Positions 33,372 through 45,661 of a stretch of DNA of 64,000 nt are shown here, in pieces. The notes below the pieces were generated by a model. The model was given only the letters and a program-made list of their open reading frames with translations, was not told where the DNA came from and did no database searches. Numbering within the stretch: the stretch's first letter is position 1; each line of letters starts with the position of its first letter. The position numbers were made by a program, and so were the translations under genes. The DNA comes from Planococcus citri (taxonomy: Eukaryota; Arthropoda; Insecta; Hemiptera; Pseudococcidae): contig NC_088677.1 in the NCBI RefSeq assembly GCF_950023065.1, positions 89,057,469-89,121,468 of the forward strand, written 5' to 3'.

Positions 33372-36024
33372 AGGAGGCTTTCATGCGCCTCAATTTTTTT
33401 TAATTATAAAAATTTTCCGGATTCGAGGAAGGTTTAGATTGAATTTTAGCAAATACTCGGATTGTATTTGGGATACGAAAGACTCGAAACGGACATGAAA
33501 GTGAAGGGGGGGTGCTCAATGCCCATGCCCCGAAATTTCGAGAATGAGTTAATTTTGTAAGTTTTGTAGATATACGCGTCAACTTCGTTGATTCTAGTAC
33601 CAAAATATGAATGAAACGTGAGCTCTGGGGAACTCATATTTTGTCCTCAATTTTAGAGGCTCAGCTCCCCCCTCCTTCAATTATTCTTCCAGGTCTAAAA
33701 CGGATCGCAATGAAGCAAGTACACGTTTTGGGGGGGGGGGAGGGATTTTAAAGTAAACCCCAGTTTTTTCCGAATTGCATACATATTATAATGCATTGCT
33801 GGAAAAAAAAACTGACAATTATCAGGTTTCCTTGTGTCGATTTCTATAAGAAAAAAGTGGAGCTTGGGGCCAGAGTTTTGTTTCTCAATAATTTGATGTA
33901 GGTATCTATAATTTTTGGGGAAAAAAAGATGAACGATTATTGTTCTAAATTTCAAAAAATGTATTAGAAAATTGGTAGATCTGATGTTTCGAAATAGACT
34001 GGTTTTCGAAAGGCTAGAAAAAAGACAGAAAAGAAAACGCCATTTACGAGTATATCGAGGCGATATCCGGACCATCGTCAATTTTATCTATATAAAACTA
34101 AACAGAGACCTTTACCATGGTGTTTAAAATACTGGAAATATTGTCTCGTTGGCTGCGAATTACGAGACAAAATACTACATATAAAGAAATCAAAACGAGG
34201 AAATGAATTCTGCTACAGCTACGACGTCGACTCGCGGAAGATAGCAATTTAATAGAATAGAAGAAAAGAAAATTCGTTAAAATTAGTTGTAACGTAGATA
34301 CTAAAATTGAAAACCATCGCGAGTCGAGTCGAAACCTTTTTTCGAAATAATTGAATTTGGCCGGCAGGCCGGCGCGGCGAGCCGAAACTTTTGAAATGAA
34401 TTTATTACATCGAGCTGACAACGAGAAAGACGCGATAGTTGGTAATTTCTGTCTGAAAAGGAAAAAATTTCCCAAAAAATGACCCGTTTACACGATAAAA
34501 ATAATTCATCGCGAATTATGGGATCGGAAGCGTGCTTTGTCGCCTGTCCCGGACGATGGCGATGGCGATATCGTATCGTCCAAAGAAGATGCCACATAGT
34601 ACATACATATATCGGCGAGTAGTAAATTTTTTTCTAAATTATTATTTTCGCTCATCGGGTGACTCGTCGTCGAGCTTATGGTTGGTCGTAAAAAATATCT
34701 CTGTATGATGGCAAAATGTAGCAGTAGCTGTATGTACGCAGTTGAGGAGTCTCTCTTTCTCTATGTACTACGTAATGTACGTATATAATCTACAAAGATG
34801 AAGATTATGGCATGGGACAAGTGGCAACGAGGGCAGAGGGAGAACTGAGCTCTCTTCGTATATCTGTATATAGCTTGGAAAATGGCAAGCTTTTTTCAAA
34901 AGTATATAATACGTATAGCGACACGATGCGATGTGACCGAAGTAATATTATACGCCAGCGTGCCACGCCATGCCATGCCACGTCGCTCGTCTAATGAGAG
35001 AAGATGGTGAAAAACACGTCAACAATAATATACATACTGCCGTTGATCGCATCCCATAAATTACTTTTGCGTATTACTTAAGTAAAAATTGTCCCTCGCT
35101 GAGCTCTCTCTCTTTACCGTCGTCATAGAGTAGTATCGGGTCACCCTCAACCCTCACCCTCGTCACCTCTCGTCGTGTAGCCCACTCGTTTCATCCCTTT
35201 TCCTACGATACCCTGAACCCTGTATCCTGTATCGTAATACGATGCCTGTTTCCGTGTTGTTTTTCTTTTCCTACCCGGGGAGGGGGGGGGGCTGGAGTTC
35301 TCTGCCTTATTTTTCCATCTTGAGTGTGTTCTTTTAGTATACCATACCGATGATTCATAAAGTTGGTTCGTTGATGCGTGTAAGTTGCCAGCGAAATCCG
35401 ATTTTAAAGTTGCCCGAGCTCGTAACGTGTTAAGTGAGAAGACGCTGATGTGTGTGTTTCTTTTGTTGGTGATAAATGCGATGTGATATTTAGATATGGA
35501 CGAGACGCGAGCTTTATAATACACCGACTCGAGAGTGGTGGATTCTTTTTCAAAGGATTTGTCGTGTGAGGGATTTCTTCTGTAGATGTTTTTAAGTCAA
35601 CTTATGCTCGTATGAAGTCTTCGAGGTCTTTTTTCCGCGTCATCTTGCGTCTAGTATATTTCAAAGGTGCGGGAATGAAGGTTGATCTAGAATTTGTTAG
35701 ACAGGGAAAAAATGTTCTCGTTACCTGAGGTTGTAATTTCTTGCTGGATTAAAAAGTTAGCGCTGCTAACGAAGTGAAATAATCTAGCATTTTATTTCAA
35801 TGAATCCCAAAGTCTATAAATTCTAAAATTTTGGGAACCCCTGAAATGGATTTTTAAGAAGCGCAAGTGGTACGAAAAGACGTATGCACGGAAAATCGCC
35901 TCTGTTCAAAAAAAATTGATAATAGCAGGGATTGTACTCGGTTACTTTTTAAGTAACCTAGTAACCAAGTTACTTGCTTACTTTTTAAAATTAATGTTGG
36001 TCACTAAAAGTTACTTTTTCCGAC
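33372..36024. other. 2.6 kb without recognised gene
   Basis: Short overlapping frames on the minus strand (33695-34597, 35147-35524) show no conserved motif. A G-run lies at about 33729 and a second GC-rich tract at 35275-35291. TACGAGT words occur at about 34046. It may include single-copy regulatory or intronic DNA. Confidence 0.5.
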
Positions 36025-38048
36025 AAGGGAACCTCTTGAGGTGTCCGCCTCCGATTTGAACGGGACCGCGATTTTTGGAAAGAGCATGTTCTAAAACCCC
36101 CAAATCCAAGTTTTCACCTGCCCAAGTTCATTTTTCGATTTTTGGCGAATTTTTGAAAATCCAAAATTGACTACTTATTTTGGTGATTTATGCTTTTTTT
36201 AAAAAGTACGTACTTGATCAGTAAAAATGTTCAAAATAAGTCCTAAAACTGATACTAACCCCCCAAATCCAAATTTCGCCATTTCCAGCCATTCTGGAGC
36301 CTCCAGCGCTATTTTTCAATTTCTCCAGAATTTTGAATTTTCTCCAGAAGGCGTGAATATGAAGTTGGGCAGCTAAAAATCGAGTTGTGTGTTATATTCG
36401 ATTTGTTTATCAAGTTTATTAATATTTGAGCCGATTCTGAAGGGGACACCTCAAGAGTGGTTTTTTGACCAGCTTTTTTTCAAAATAAAAATAATTCAAA
36501 AATCAAAAATTCTCCGTTTGCGAGAAAATTTTCGAAATTTGCGCGAATCGCATTATTTCGTCATGAACTAACCACACGAGGGCAAAAATCGCCATTTCCT
36601 GCCATTCTGGAGGCTCCAGTGCGATTTTTCAATTTCTCCAGAATTTTCAATTTGCTCCAGAAGGCGTGAATATGAAGTCGGCCAGCTAAAAATCGAGTTG
36701 TGTGTTATGCCCGATCTGTTTAATGAATTTATTCACATATGAGCCGATTCTGAAGGGGACACCTCATGAGTGGTTTCTTGACCAGATTTTTTCATAATAA
36801 AAATATCCAAAAATTAAAGGGAGACCCAAGAAAGGCTGGAAATGGCGAATTTCGCTCTCGTATGGTTAATTAATGACAAAATACAGCGATTCGCGCAAAT
36901 TTCAAAAATTTTCTCACAAACGGGATTTTTGATTTTTGGATATTTTTATTTTGAAAAAAAAGCTGGTCAAAAAACCACTCTTGAGGCGTCACTCTCAAAA
37001 TCGGCTGAAATGTGGATAAACTCGTTAAACAGGTCGAGTGTATGTGTAATATATAACTCGATTTTTAGCTGCCCAACTCCATACTCACGCCTTCTGGAGC
37101 AAATTCAAAATTCTGGAGAAATTGAAAAATAGCGCTGGAGCCTCCAGAATGGCTGGAAATGGCGAAATTCGCCCTCATGGGGCTAGTTCATGACAAAGTA
37201 CTGTGGTTCGTGCAAATTTCGAAAATTTTCTCGCAAACTGGAAATTTTTGATTTTTGAATAGGTATTTCTATTTTGAAAAAAATCTGGTCAAAAAACCAG
37301 TCTTGAGGTGTCCGCTCCAGAATCGGCTCAAATGTGGATAAATTCGTTGAACAGGTCGCGTATAACACACAACTCGATTTTTAGCTGCCCAACTTCACAT
37401 TCACGCCTTCTGGAGCAAATTGAAAATTCTGGAGAAATTGAAAAATCACACTAGAGGTACCAGAATGGCTGGAAATGGCGGAACTCGGCCTCGTGAGGTT
37501 AGTTCATGACGAAATACTGCGATTCGAGCAAAGTTCGAAAATTTCCTCGCAAACGGTAAAATTTTGATTTTTTTGGATTTCTTATAATGAAAAAAGCTGG
37601 TCAAAAAACTACTCTTGAGGTGTCCCTCCCAAAATCGACTCAAATGTTATCTAATAAACTTGATAAACAGATCGAATATAACACACAACTCGATTTTTAG
37701 CTACCCAACTTCATACTCACGCCTTCTGGAGCAAATTCAAAATTCTGGAGAAATTGAAAAATAGCGCTGGAGGCTCCAGAATGGCTGGAAATGGCGAAAT
37801 TTGGATGGGGGGGGGGTTATTATCAGTTTAAGGACTTATTTTGAACATTTTTACTGATCAAGTACGTACTTTTTTAAAAAAAAGCATAAATCATCGAAAT
37901 AATCAATTTTGGATTTTCAAAAATTCGCCAAAAATCGAAAAATGAACTTGGGCAGCTGAAAATTTGGACTTGGGGGTTTTAGAACATGCTCTTTCCAAAA
38001 ATCGCAGTCCTGTTCAAATCGGAGGCGGACTCCTCAATAGGTTCCCTT
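36025..38048. mobile_element. Foldback element K2
   Basis: The ends AAGGGAACCTCTTGAGGTGT and its reverse complement at the right (GGTTCCCTT at 38048) define a 2024-bp copy of the K1 family. Internal subunits of about 210 bp carry GCCATTCTGGAGGCTCCAG, AAGGCGTGAATATGAAGT and AACTCGATTTTTAGCTGCCC. At least two point right (about 36290, 36600) and three point left (about 36930-37150, 37270-37470, 37610-37800). No protein; ORF-like frames repeat the subunit sequence. Confidence 0.85.
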
Positions 38049-40116
38049 GCGAGTTTTTTTTTACAAATTTCCTTTTTTTTTGCAAAATTTTATCCAAAAT
38101 TCATCGAAAAAAAAAACATTGCTTTGATTTAAATGGCATCGCTCCTTTTTCAGCGTTACGAATTTATTTTTTCAATTTTGATGATTTTTCTTTTGAAATG
38201 TGCTTAGGAGTTTTCTAATTTCGACGGGTATTTTCTGGATGTTTTTTAGTCGGTTTTCTCCTGTTTTGATTGATTTTTACATCTTGAATTTTGGTGGTCA
38301 TTTTTTTCTAAAATAATGTTTCCATGATTTTTTCACCTGAATTTTTGCCGAATTTCTTTTCCTTGAATTCTCGTGATTTTTTCATAAAAATTTCCCCTCG
38401 AGCTTGTGTGATTTTATTGCTCAAATAGTCGGGACTTCTATTTATTTCGGTTCGATGGTGCAGTTTTTTTTTTTTTTGGAATTTTGTGAATTTTTTTCTT
38501 TGTTGATTTTGTGAGTTTTCTTTTGAATTTTCGCGAGTTCTATTTTTTCAAGTTTTTCGATGATTTTCTCGGAATTTTCATCATTTCCTTATTTTGTTTT
38601 GAATTTTATTGATTTTGTTTTTCTGCCTAAATTTTTGTTCTTAATTTCGGGGAAACCTTTTTACTTGAATTTTCGAGATTTTTGAAAAAATTGTTTCCTA
38701 ATTTAGCCCCAAATTTTAGTAATTTTTTCTGCTTAGATTTTTGTGGAATTCCACTGTTCACAGATTTTTTTCGTTTATTTCAGTTTTTTTTTTACTTTGA
38801 GACTCGATGGTTTTATTTAGAATTTTTTTGAGGATTTCTTGGTTTTTTTTTCAAGTTTTATTCTTTTGAATTCTCATAGATTTTGTTTTCCAATTTTTCG
38901 ACGGTTTTCCCCGAATTTTCGTGTTTTGTTTTGTGTCTAAATTTTTGTGAAGGTTTCGCAATTTTATCGTTAAATATCGTGATTCCGGTAAAAATGTGTA
39001 CTTCTAAACGAATTTTTATTCGGGAATCTTGATGATTTTTTTCAACTTTTTAAATTTTGTTTTTTAGTTCATTTTGAATTTCGTTCTCGAGTTTTATTCT
39101 TAGGAACTTATGATTTTAATTCATTAAAAGAAGATTACGAAGAGGTTTTTCAACATTGTTTTTTGACTATTTTTTTTCTCTCCAGATCTTGATCTCTGCT
39201 CTTCTTCCTGTTTTGGCCATTTTCTCTCAATTTCGAGAAATTTGTCGTGGTTTTTCCATTTTTTTTTTTTTTTTGAATAGTGCCAATTTTTGACAGTTTT
39301 GATGGGAGATTTTTTTTTTCTTTTTGAAGCAAGGTACATACATTTTTTTGTATTCGAATTATTTTTAAAGTGAGTTTCAAAAATCACTTTTTTTCCAAAT
39401 TTGGATTGCAATATCGCTCTCCCCGCCGCCCTTTCTTGTTGATTTTAATAAGTTTCCCGTTCTGAAATAATTCTTCTTATTTATGAAATTTTTTCACAAA
39501 TTATTATTTTATATTATTATTATTTCTCAACACTGGAATATATTATATTTTTTTTTTTCATCAAATCCTCGCTCATGTCAACATTTCTGCTATTTTACAA
39601 TTGGTACATATTTTTGTGTTTGATTTTCTGAAATGATTTTGAATAAAAGATTGAATTTCGTTCCTCCCTGTTTCGGTAGACTTCCCCTTCTTCTTTCTCA
39701 GTAGGTACCTACATAGTTAAACACATTTTTCGATCATGTTTCGGGAATCCAATATTTTTTTCATGCTTTCTTTTTGCATTTTGATCTACGAGTAGTTTAC
39801 TATCGAAATGTTGATAATTATCTGTTTTGAGCTTCTGCTATAGTTTTTTCTTCTATGGTGTGAAACTTGATTATTAAAAATTTGCAAATTACTTCCTTTT
39901 GAGTGAACTTGTGTTTGAAAAGTTTTCATATTACTCATGCCAGAATACCAAAAGACTAAATCCGGGGAAATACATAGTATGTAGTACTTTGGAACACGTT
40001 GCTCCTTATTCCTAATTTCAAATTGCTGAGAAATGTAACTAAAAAGTTGACTTATTATATATGATATATGTAAGTGATATAAAAGACTCGGAATCGAACA
40101 AAGACTCGCATGTGCA
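38049..40116. repeat. T-rich degenerate array, then low-complexity DNA
   Basis: 38060-39120 is a decayed repeat of 'TTGAATTTTTGTGATTTTTTC'-type units on the plus strand. After that comes T-rich non-coding DNA with no recognised gene. A minus-strand lysine-rich frame at 39124-39411 is a translation of poly-T. Confidence 0.55.
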
Positions 40117-40245
40117 AAATAGGTAGGACTTAGAGTCTCAAAATCACGAGTTGTTGAAAAATAAGACTCTGAGTTCATTTTCGAGTCCGGAGTCTTCGAA
40201 TAGTTTACGAGTCTTCTTTCCGAGAGACTCGTCCAACCTATGCTA
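40117..40245. repeat. Short inverted repeat with GAGTCT motifs
   Basis: AATAGGTAGGACTTAGAGTCTC on the left and GAGACTCGTCCAACCTATGC on the right are imperfect inverted termini about 125 bp apart. Several AGACTC/GAGTC words lie between. It could be a small MITE; no target duplication was established. Confidence 0.45.
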
Positions 40246-40324
40246 ATAATAGCCACCAATCTCGAGCCTACGTGCTCCAGAATTTTCAATGTACACAATG
40301 TGTACTAGGCCTATACGGTCATCT

Positions 40325-40332
40325 TATATAAT
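40325..40332 (+). promoter_or_regulatory. Possible TATA box of the secreted-protein gene
   Basis: TATATAAT lies about 220 bp upstream of the predicted start codon at 40551, on the same strand. It is the best TATA-like word in the upstream 300 bp. No initiator was identified with certainty. Confidence 0.35.
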
Positions 40333-40550
40333 AGTAACGCATTCCTCTTTAAATTACCTACTCGTACCTAGTATACCCAAGTACCTGCTTGAATAAAGTT
40401 CACTCGTTTAGAAAAATGTGAATCCTACATACTTACGTGTTAACTTGATGAGTAAAGTCGTTCCAAACATTGAAAAGTCGCGAAAAATTCTAATACGGTG
40501 CCGGTAATAAAGTGAAAAAAATTCCGTACATTACATAGTCAAATGTGAAA

Positions 40551-40968
40551 ATGGAAAAATTATCGAGAATGCTGACGATTTGTCTAATTGTGTTCGCTTC
40601 GATGGAATCAACGGCAACAGCAATACAGTGTTATGGACCCAAAGAGCCAAAGTCGGTATCAGACGAAGACGGAGATGGTCTAATGTCGAGCGAAAAGCCA
40701 AAAACAGACACTCATCCAACGTGGACCCTAAATGTACACTTCAGTACGTGGACAACCAATGGTTCGTTTAAAGTGAGTGAACTCCACGAAAGCTTCGCAA
40801 AAACTCAGTTTAAGGACGATAGAAATATTTTTGATAGTGAACATAATGTCACAGTCGTATTCGAAACGAAGATTAATTCGTTTCTAGAGGGATGGATGGA
40901 CGTTGACTTTAGTTTATCAGATCAGTTGCCTCATTACACTCGGAATGCGGCCGAAATTGCATTTCATC
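40551..40968 (+). CDS. Predicted secreted protein, exon 1
   Basis: The ATG at 40551 has A at -3 and G at +4, a good eukaryotic context. The first 24 residues (MEKLSRMLTICLIVFASMES then TATA) form a signal peptide with likely cleavage before IQCYG. The mature part starts acidic (SDEDGDGLMSSEKPK), then WTLNVHFSTWTTNGSFKVSE and a region with NVT, giving two N-glycosylation sequons (NGS, NVT). I place the exon end at C40968 before GTGTGCG, in phase 1, because exon 2 opens in the matching phase; the plain frame otherwise runs to a stop at 40997 where a tandem repeat begins. I do not recognise the family. A short secreted protein ending at 40997 is the alternative. Confidence 0.55.
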
Positions 40969-40994
40969 GTGTGCGTCTAAAATATCTTATATAT

Positions 40995-43150
40995 TAAAAT
41001 GATGTCGGTTTTTTTGTTCCCACGAGATCTCAGTGAGTACTCAACCAATTTTCATAAAAGACCCCTCAATAGAAACCTTGTGAAGTATAGATTTGCAGGT
41101 TATTCTTAAAAGTTTGAAAAGTTTGTCCAAAAGCTCAAAAAGCTCAAGAACTCATTTCGGCCAATCATAACGCAGCATCCGGCATATTATAGGTATTATT
41201 TCCCACAAGATCTCAGAAAGTACTTGACCGATTTCCATAAAAGACCCCTCAATAGAAAGCTTGTGAAGTGTAGATTTGCATGCTATTCTTGAAAGTTTGA
41301 AAAGTTTGGTTAAAAGTCACAAACCTTGAGTAATTAGGCCGATCACAACGCAGCATTCAGCAATCCTCAGTATGTACTCAACCAATTTTCATAAAAGGCC
41401 CCTCAATAGAAAGCTTGTGAAATGTATGTATGAGGGTTGTAGGGGGAGAAAGTAATTAAGCGCATTTTCTCTGGTTGTCTATGGTTGTAGTCGTAAAATG
41501 CACACGTCCGCGTCCAAAATGTGGGAGGCACATCTCATAATCGAACACATTACTTATGGTGATTCTCGATATAATTGTACTTCTTCGCATAAGTACAATT
41601 ATCCACCAACATTATGTCCTCTGACTCTTTCCTAAGGAGCCTCGTGAACCGTAACAAATACACGATTTAACGGGGAACTTGATATCGTGAAGCGCGAAGT
41701 CATAAATAAGTAGAAAACGTCATAAGTTGATAAGTAGTTCAGGTAGGAAGCCCTGATGGTAAGTATTCTCAGGGTAAAGCGTGCGAAGGAAATTATGACA
41801 TCTCAATTAGCCAAAATGATAAATTCATGTATTGGTTTCGTAACACGTAATATCACAGGTTGCTCAAATCGTATACATGAATGAGACTTCTATAATTAAA
41901 TGATAATTATAAACTTCTAGTAGAAAACGTAATAAATCGAATGCGTAGTTGTGATGGCAGGCTTTCAACGTTTTTAGTTGCATATTGAGCCCAAAACCGA
42001 AAAGCTCATATGCAACCCCCGAATCCCTCGAGGTCGTGGTTAAGGACATTGTGTTCTATGGAGTGCAGTGTCTTCTGACGAGCGTTTAACCCCAATGCCC
42101 GAGTGCTAGTTACATTCCACGGTTCCTCATTTATGATCCTTTATGACTTATATCCCACGGTACTGTGGAGATATAAGAACGCGTAAGGCGTGACTCAGCA
42201 TGTCGGTCCATAACGGATGGATAAGTTCCATGGGTCCATAGAAAGCGTATCCGCGTCATAAATTCGTATTTCGAAGTCTTGGTCACCGAGGTATTCCACT
42301 GGGCAGCAAGAAGTCGAAAGCGTGAGGAGGAATGCGTACAACAACTAATCAGCTAGCAAGGTAGGTTGAAGGAACTAACAACTGAGGAAAAAGTGCCCGT
42401 GCATGAACTTATAAAGGCGAAAGTTCAACGTAAAAGTAGCAGGGATGACGGATATTCCTACGTAGAAGTAGGGACATAACGGCGCGCGTCGCGTAGGTCT
42501 TATTGGTAGTATAAAATAGGTGGTGGAATCGCGGAAGGGATGATGAATCGTGAATATTTCCATCACCTGACGTCACGAATACCATAAATCGAATGCGTAT
42601 GACGTCACGAGTACCTTGTACTTACGAGGAAATTTTCATTTTCTACCGCTTAAAGTGGAATAAGTGGTCATTTCTACCGCTACAGGGTTATTCTTGAAAG
42701 TTTGAAAGGTTTGGCCAAAAGCTCAAAAAGCTTGAGAAATCATTTTGGCCAATCACAACGTAGCATTCGGCAATTATAATTCCCACAAGATCTCAATAAG
42801 CACACAACCAATTTTCATAAAAGACCCCTCAATAGAAAGCTTGTGAAGAGTAGATTTGCAGGGTATTCTAGAAAGTTTGAAAGTTTGGCCAAAAGCTCAA
42901 AAACCTCGAGAAACCATTCCAGCCAATCACAACGCAGCATTTGGCCATTAGAATGATGTTGGTTTTTTTGTTCCCCAGGAGACCTCAGTGTGTACTCAGC
43001 CGATTTTCAAAAAAGATCCCTCAATAGAAAGCTTGTGAAGTATACGTAGATATGCAGGCTATTATTGAAAGTTCAAATTTGGCTAAATGTTCAAAAAGCT
43101 CGAGAAACCATTTCGGCCAATCACAACGCAGCAATCAGCAAAGTTTTTTG
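40995..43150. repeat. Tandem array of about five 170-195-bp units, split by E3
   Basis: Units share TTCCCACNAGATCTCAG, CAACCAATTTTCATAAAAGA, CCCCTCAATAGAAAGCTTGT, AAAAGTTTGGCCAAAAGCTC and GCCAATCACAACGCAGCATT. Starts are near 40997, 41190, 41362, 42776 and 42952. Unit 3 is interrupted by E3. The array lies in the predicted intron and begins directly behind the proposed splice donor. Confidence 0.85.
41434..42688. mobile_element. E3: TGTAG...CTACA element with 4-bp target duplication
   Basis: The element is 41438-42684 (1247 bp), starting TGTAGGGGGAGAAA and ending TTTCTACCGCTACA, flanked by GGGT on both sides. The undisturbed target is seen in sister repeat units (GCAGGTTATTCTTAAAAG, GCAGGGTATTC). 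It shares with E1/E2 the termini, the order GGCGCGCGTCGCG, GACGTCA and AATAAGTGGTCATT near the right end, and one TTGATAAGT word (about 41728). It lacks the CTTATC array and is otherwise diverged. A TATA-like word, TATAAAATA, lies at about 42509. No protein is encoded. It may be a solo LTR or a DNA element. Confidence 0.8.
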
Positions 43151-43159
43151 ATTCCACGA

Positions 43160-43340
43160 GACCAGAGATGGGGTGATTAACAAAAAAAATGAATTGGGTT
43201 CAATTGGGGCGATTCTACCAAAAAATTATTGAATCTCATTCAAAATCTGCGATTCAGTTTTCAAATGAATCCGATTCGGAATCGGATTCAATGGATTGAT
43301 TCAAAAATCGTGATTCGCGATTAAATTTTTGTTATTTTTG
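43160..43340. repeat. GATTC-rich stretch, possible hAT-type fragment
   Basis: It begins with CCAGAGATGGGGTGATTAAC and contains clustered GATTC/GAATC words (ATGAATCCGATTCGGAATCG). The leading word CAGAGATGGG resembles hAT termini. No matching right end was found. Confidence 0.3.
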
Positions 43341-43559
43341 CTACCTACTGGCAAATCGGATTGAAATGGCCTGCATTTCACTTTGGAAAAATGTTACAAA
43401 TGGAATGTTAACTGAATTTTTGTCTTTCCTCAAGCAGAGGCTGAAGGATAATGTTTCAAAATTTCAAAGAAGAATGAAACCGATGGACAAAAATTATTTG
43501 AGACTGGAATACACTAATTTTGAAACAAATAACGGGAACCTTATCTGCCATGAAGGTCC

Positions 43560-43870
43560 AAAAAAGTATCTGAAAGTTTCAAAACGACTTGAAATCCGCC
43601 TGCAGTAGACTTCATGGCGTGTTGAAATTATGTTACAGAGAGAATTTCGGTTGTATAACTCCATTTGACGAAATTTTCAAGTTTCTAAAATCTGCCGGAG
43701 GCTTTGGAAATTTTCAAAAGGTCGCTGGAGGCTCCAAAATGACTTGGACCCACCTACAGTAGACTTGATAACGCGTTTAAATTGGAGTACTGGGTAAATT
43801 TTGGATTTCCATCTGTGTTTGGTAAAAATTTTATGGAAATTTTCGAGCACTGAAAAATCTGGTGGAGACT
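43560..43870 (-). repeat. Fragment of CTCCAG foldback family
   Basis: AAAACGACTTGAAATCCGCC, ATAACTCCATTTGACGAAAT, GTCGCTGGAGGCTCCAAAAT and CTTGGACCCACCT match the reverse subunits of C and D. It is diverged and lacks the outer arms. Confidence 0.65.
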
Positions 43871-44074
43871 CGACAAATTGGCCAAAAACCGATTTTAGGG
43901 GGGCCAAGATCCACAATTTGGGAGAAAGCACGCCCGGGACAGTAGGACTCTTCAGATTCGTTTTCAGGACATCAAAATGGACCAGTATACCAAAAATCAG
44001 CTTGCCACCTACTCGATTGCCAAAAATTGTCAAAAAGTGCCTGCCGCTTTTTTAGTTTCTAAAGTTACTTAATT

Positions 44075-44512
44075 CGTAGGTTCGCAAGCTGCGACAACAC
44101 AACGAAATATGAAGCGTTTGCAGATTCGCAAATTGGCGAGTAAAAATGTTTACAAGTTCAAGTTACGAACATGCGAACACATCAACAGTGTAATCTCAAG
44201 TTCTCAAGTTACAAACCTGCGAACGAGGGTAGTACTATATTCGTATGTTCGCAAGTTGCGACATTACGAACCTGTATATGAAGCGTTCGCAGGTTCGCAA
44301 ATTGACGAGTGAAAATTTTTACGAGTCGAAAGTTACGAACTTGCGAACCTGTATATAAAGCGTTCGCAGGTTCGCAAATTGGCACCAAGTTACGAAGTAA
44401 AAATTTTTACTGGCCAATTTGCGAACCTGCGAACGCTTTATATACAGGTTCGCAAGTTCGTAACTTGCGAACTTGAAATTACACTGTTGCTGTGTTTGCA
44501 TGTTCGAATTTC
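44075..44512. repeat. TTCGCAAGTT hairpin repeat
   Basis: The left arm repeats GCAGGTTCGCAAATTG and CGAACCTGTATATRAAGCG about three times (44110, 44285, 44360). The right arm (44400-44512) is the complement, with CCAATTTGCGAACCTGCGAA, CTTTATATACAGGTTCGCAA and GAACTTGAAATTACACTG. The innermost hairpin, 44338-44463, is nearly perfect. It lies within the predicted intron. Confidence 0.8.
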
Positions 44513-45009
44513 GATATCTCCTTCAAGTCTGGAATTTTTCAACTGCGGAAAAGAGAAACAAACCGGCCGGCCCTGACGAAGCGACGGCAAAAGCTCTCAA
44601 AAATCAGTTTTTTGAGAGGTATTTTGAAAAACTCGGAATTAAAAAAAAAACGAGCCCGAGCAAAGGGGGGGGGGGGGCAATAAGCTTTCAAAAATTCATG
44701 TTTTTGAGAAATATGAGTGAAAAAAAAAAGTTTCTTCATGCAGGGAGGAATTCATTTTTCTGATTCAAACTTTGAACATTTCTTGAATTTGAACAATAAG
44801 GTTCTCGGGTCTCAAAAATGTGTAATTCAAGCTCTAAAAAAGTCAACAAATGAGCTCTTTTCTACGGAATGAAGATTGAGAAAAAGGAACGCATTTGAAA
44901 TTTTCATTTTTTCACACCTTTTCAACAAAATTCACTACTTTTTCACTACTTTCAACTTCCTGTTGGATACCCTGTGAATATTTTCAACATTAATATTTCC
45001 ACGCTCTAG
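44513..45009. other. End of predicted intron with splice acceptor
   Basis: Contains a 13-G run at about 44665 and low-complexity AT. It ends in TTTTCAACATTAATATTTCCACGCTCTAG at 45009, a usable acceptor with a pyrimidine-rich lead. Confidence 0.5.
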
Positions 45010-45407
45010 GAGAACCGCGCAGTATGCGCGGTTTTAACGGGTTTTCTAGTAGAGATGACAAAGATGGTGTTCGGCCAGTGATAACTTCCCAACGTCAAGG
45101 AGATCCTTTCGCGAGGAAGGTGCGTAGCATTTGTTATAGCTACGAATGCGGATCATATCCGTATAGGCCGGACTTGGAGTATGAATATAATTTATTCATT
45201 CGATGCGATAGAGTTCAACCATACCCAACCGGGGATGTTTTGTTGACCAACTTTTCAGCAGAAAGTCATTACAGTAGCCTTCGGGACGAAATTCTGGCAA
45301 TCAACAACGCCCTTGAAGGCATAATTCTGGAATCCAACGATACTGCGGTGAATCAAGAAAAAATTTTTATTGGTTTCTTTCATCAGAAAGGTCGATACCT
45401 ACCTTGA
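45010..45407 (+). CDS. Predicted secreted protein, exon 2 (C-terminal)
   Basis: The open frame starts after CTCTAG, and its phase joins exon 1 to give 816 coding nt (271 residues plus stop TGA at 45405-45407). It encodes SMRGFNGFSSRDDKDGVRP, then RSICYSYECGSYPYRPDLEY and EYNLFIRCDRVQPYPTGD, ending HQKGRYLP. Three cysteines here plus one in IQCYG could make two disulfides. NFS and NDT add glycosylation sequons. The amino-acid composition is balanced, unlike the AT-repeat frames around it. The family is unknown. A poly(A) signal follows at 45656. The ATG at 45024 could be a start if exons are not joined, but no signal peptide would then be present. Confidence 0.55.
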
Positions 45408-45655
45408 AAGTGTTGTTGTGACATGTCCTCAATTTGCACACAGCAGTTTTTTTTTCTGTTCGTGTTTTCCAAATTTAATAGGTACCTAATAGCTACCGAC
45501 CTAAGTTGAATAATAATTTCAATACTTAACTATCTCGAATGTACATATTTTTATTCAATACATAATATGTTATTACCAATTAAACTTGTACATTTTATAC
45601 TTAATTGTGTTTTTTTTTTTTTTTTCGATCGAGCTATAAAACTAGGAGAAGGGGA

Positions 45656-45661
45656 AATAAA
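45656..45661 (+). terminator. Likely poly(A) signal AATAAA
   Basis: The first canonical AATAAA downstream of the exon-2 stop codon, about 250 bp into the presumed 3' UTR. Confidence 0.5.

Noticed and set aside
33695..34597. Three minus-strand frames of 98-128 codons
   Set aside because: They overlap in different frames, with no conserved motif or consistent start; regarded as chance in low-complexity DNA.
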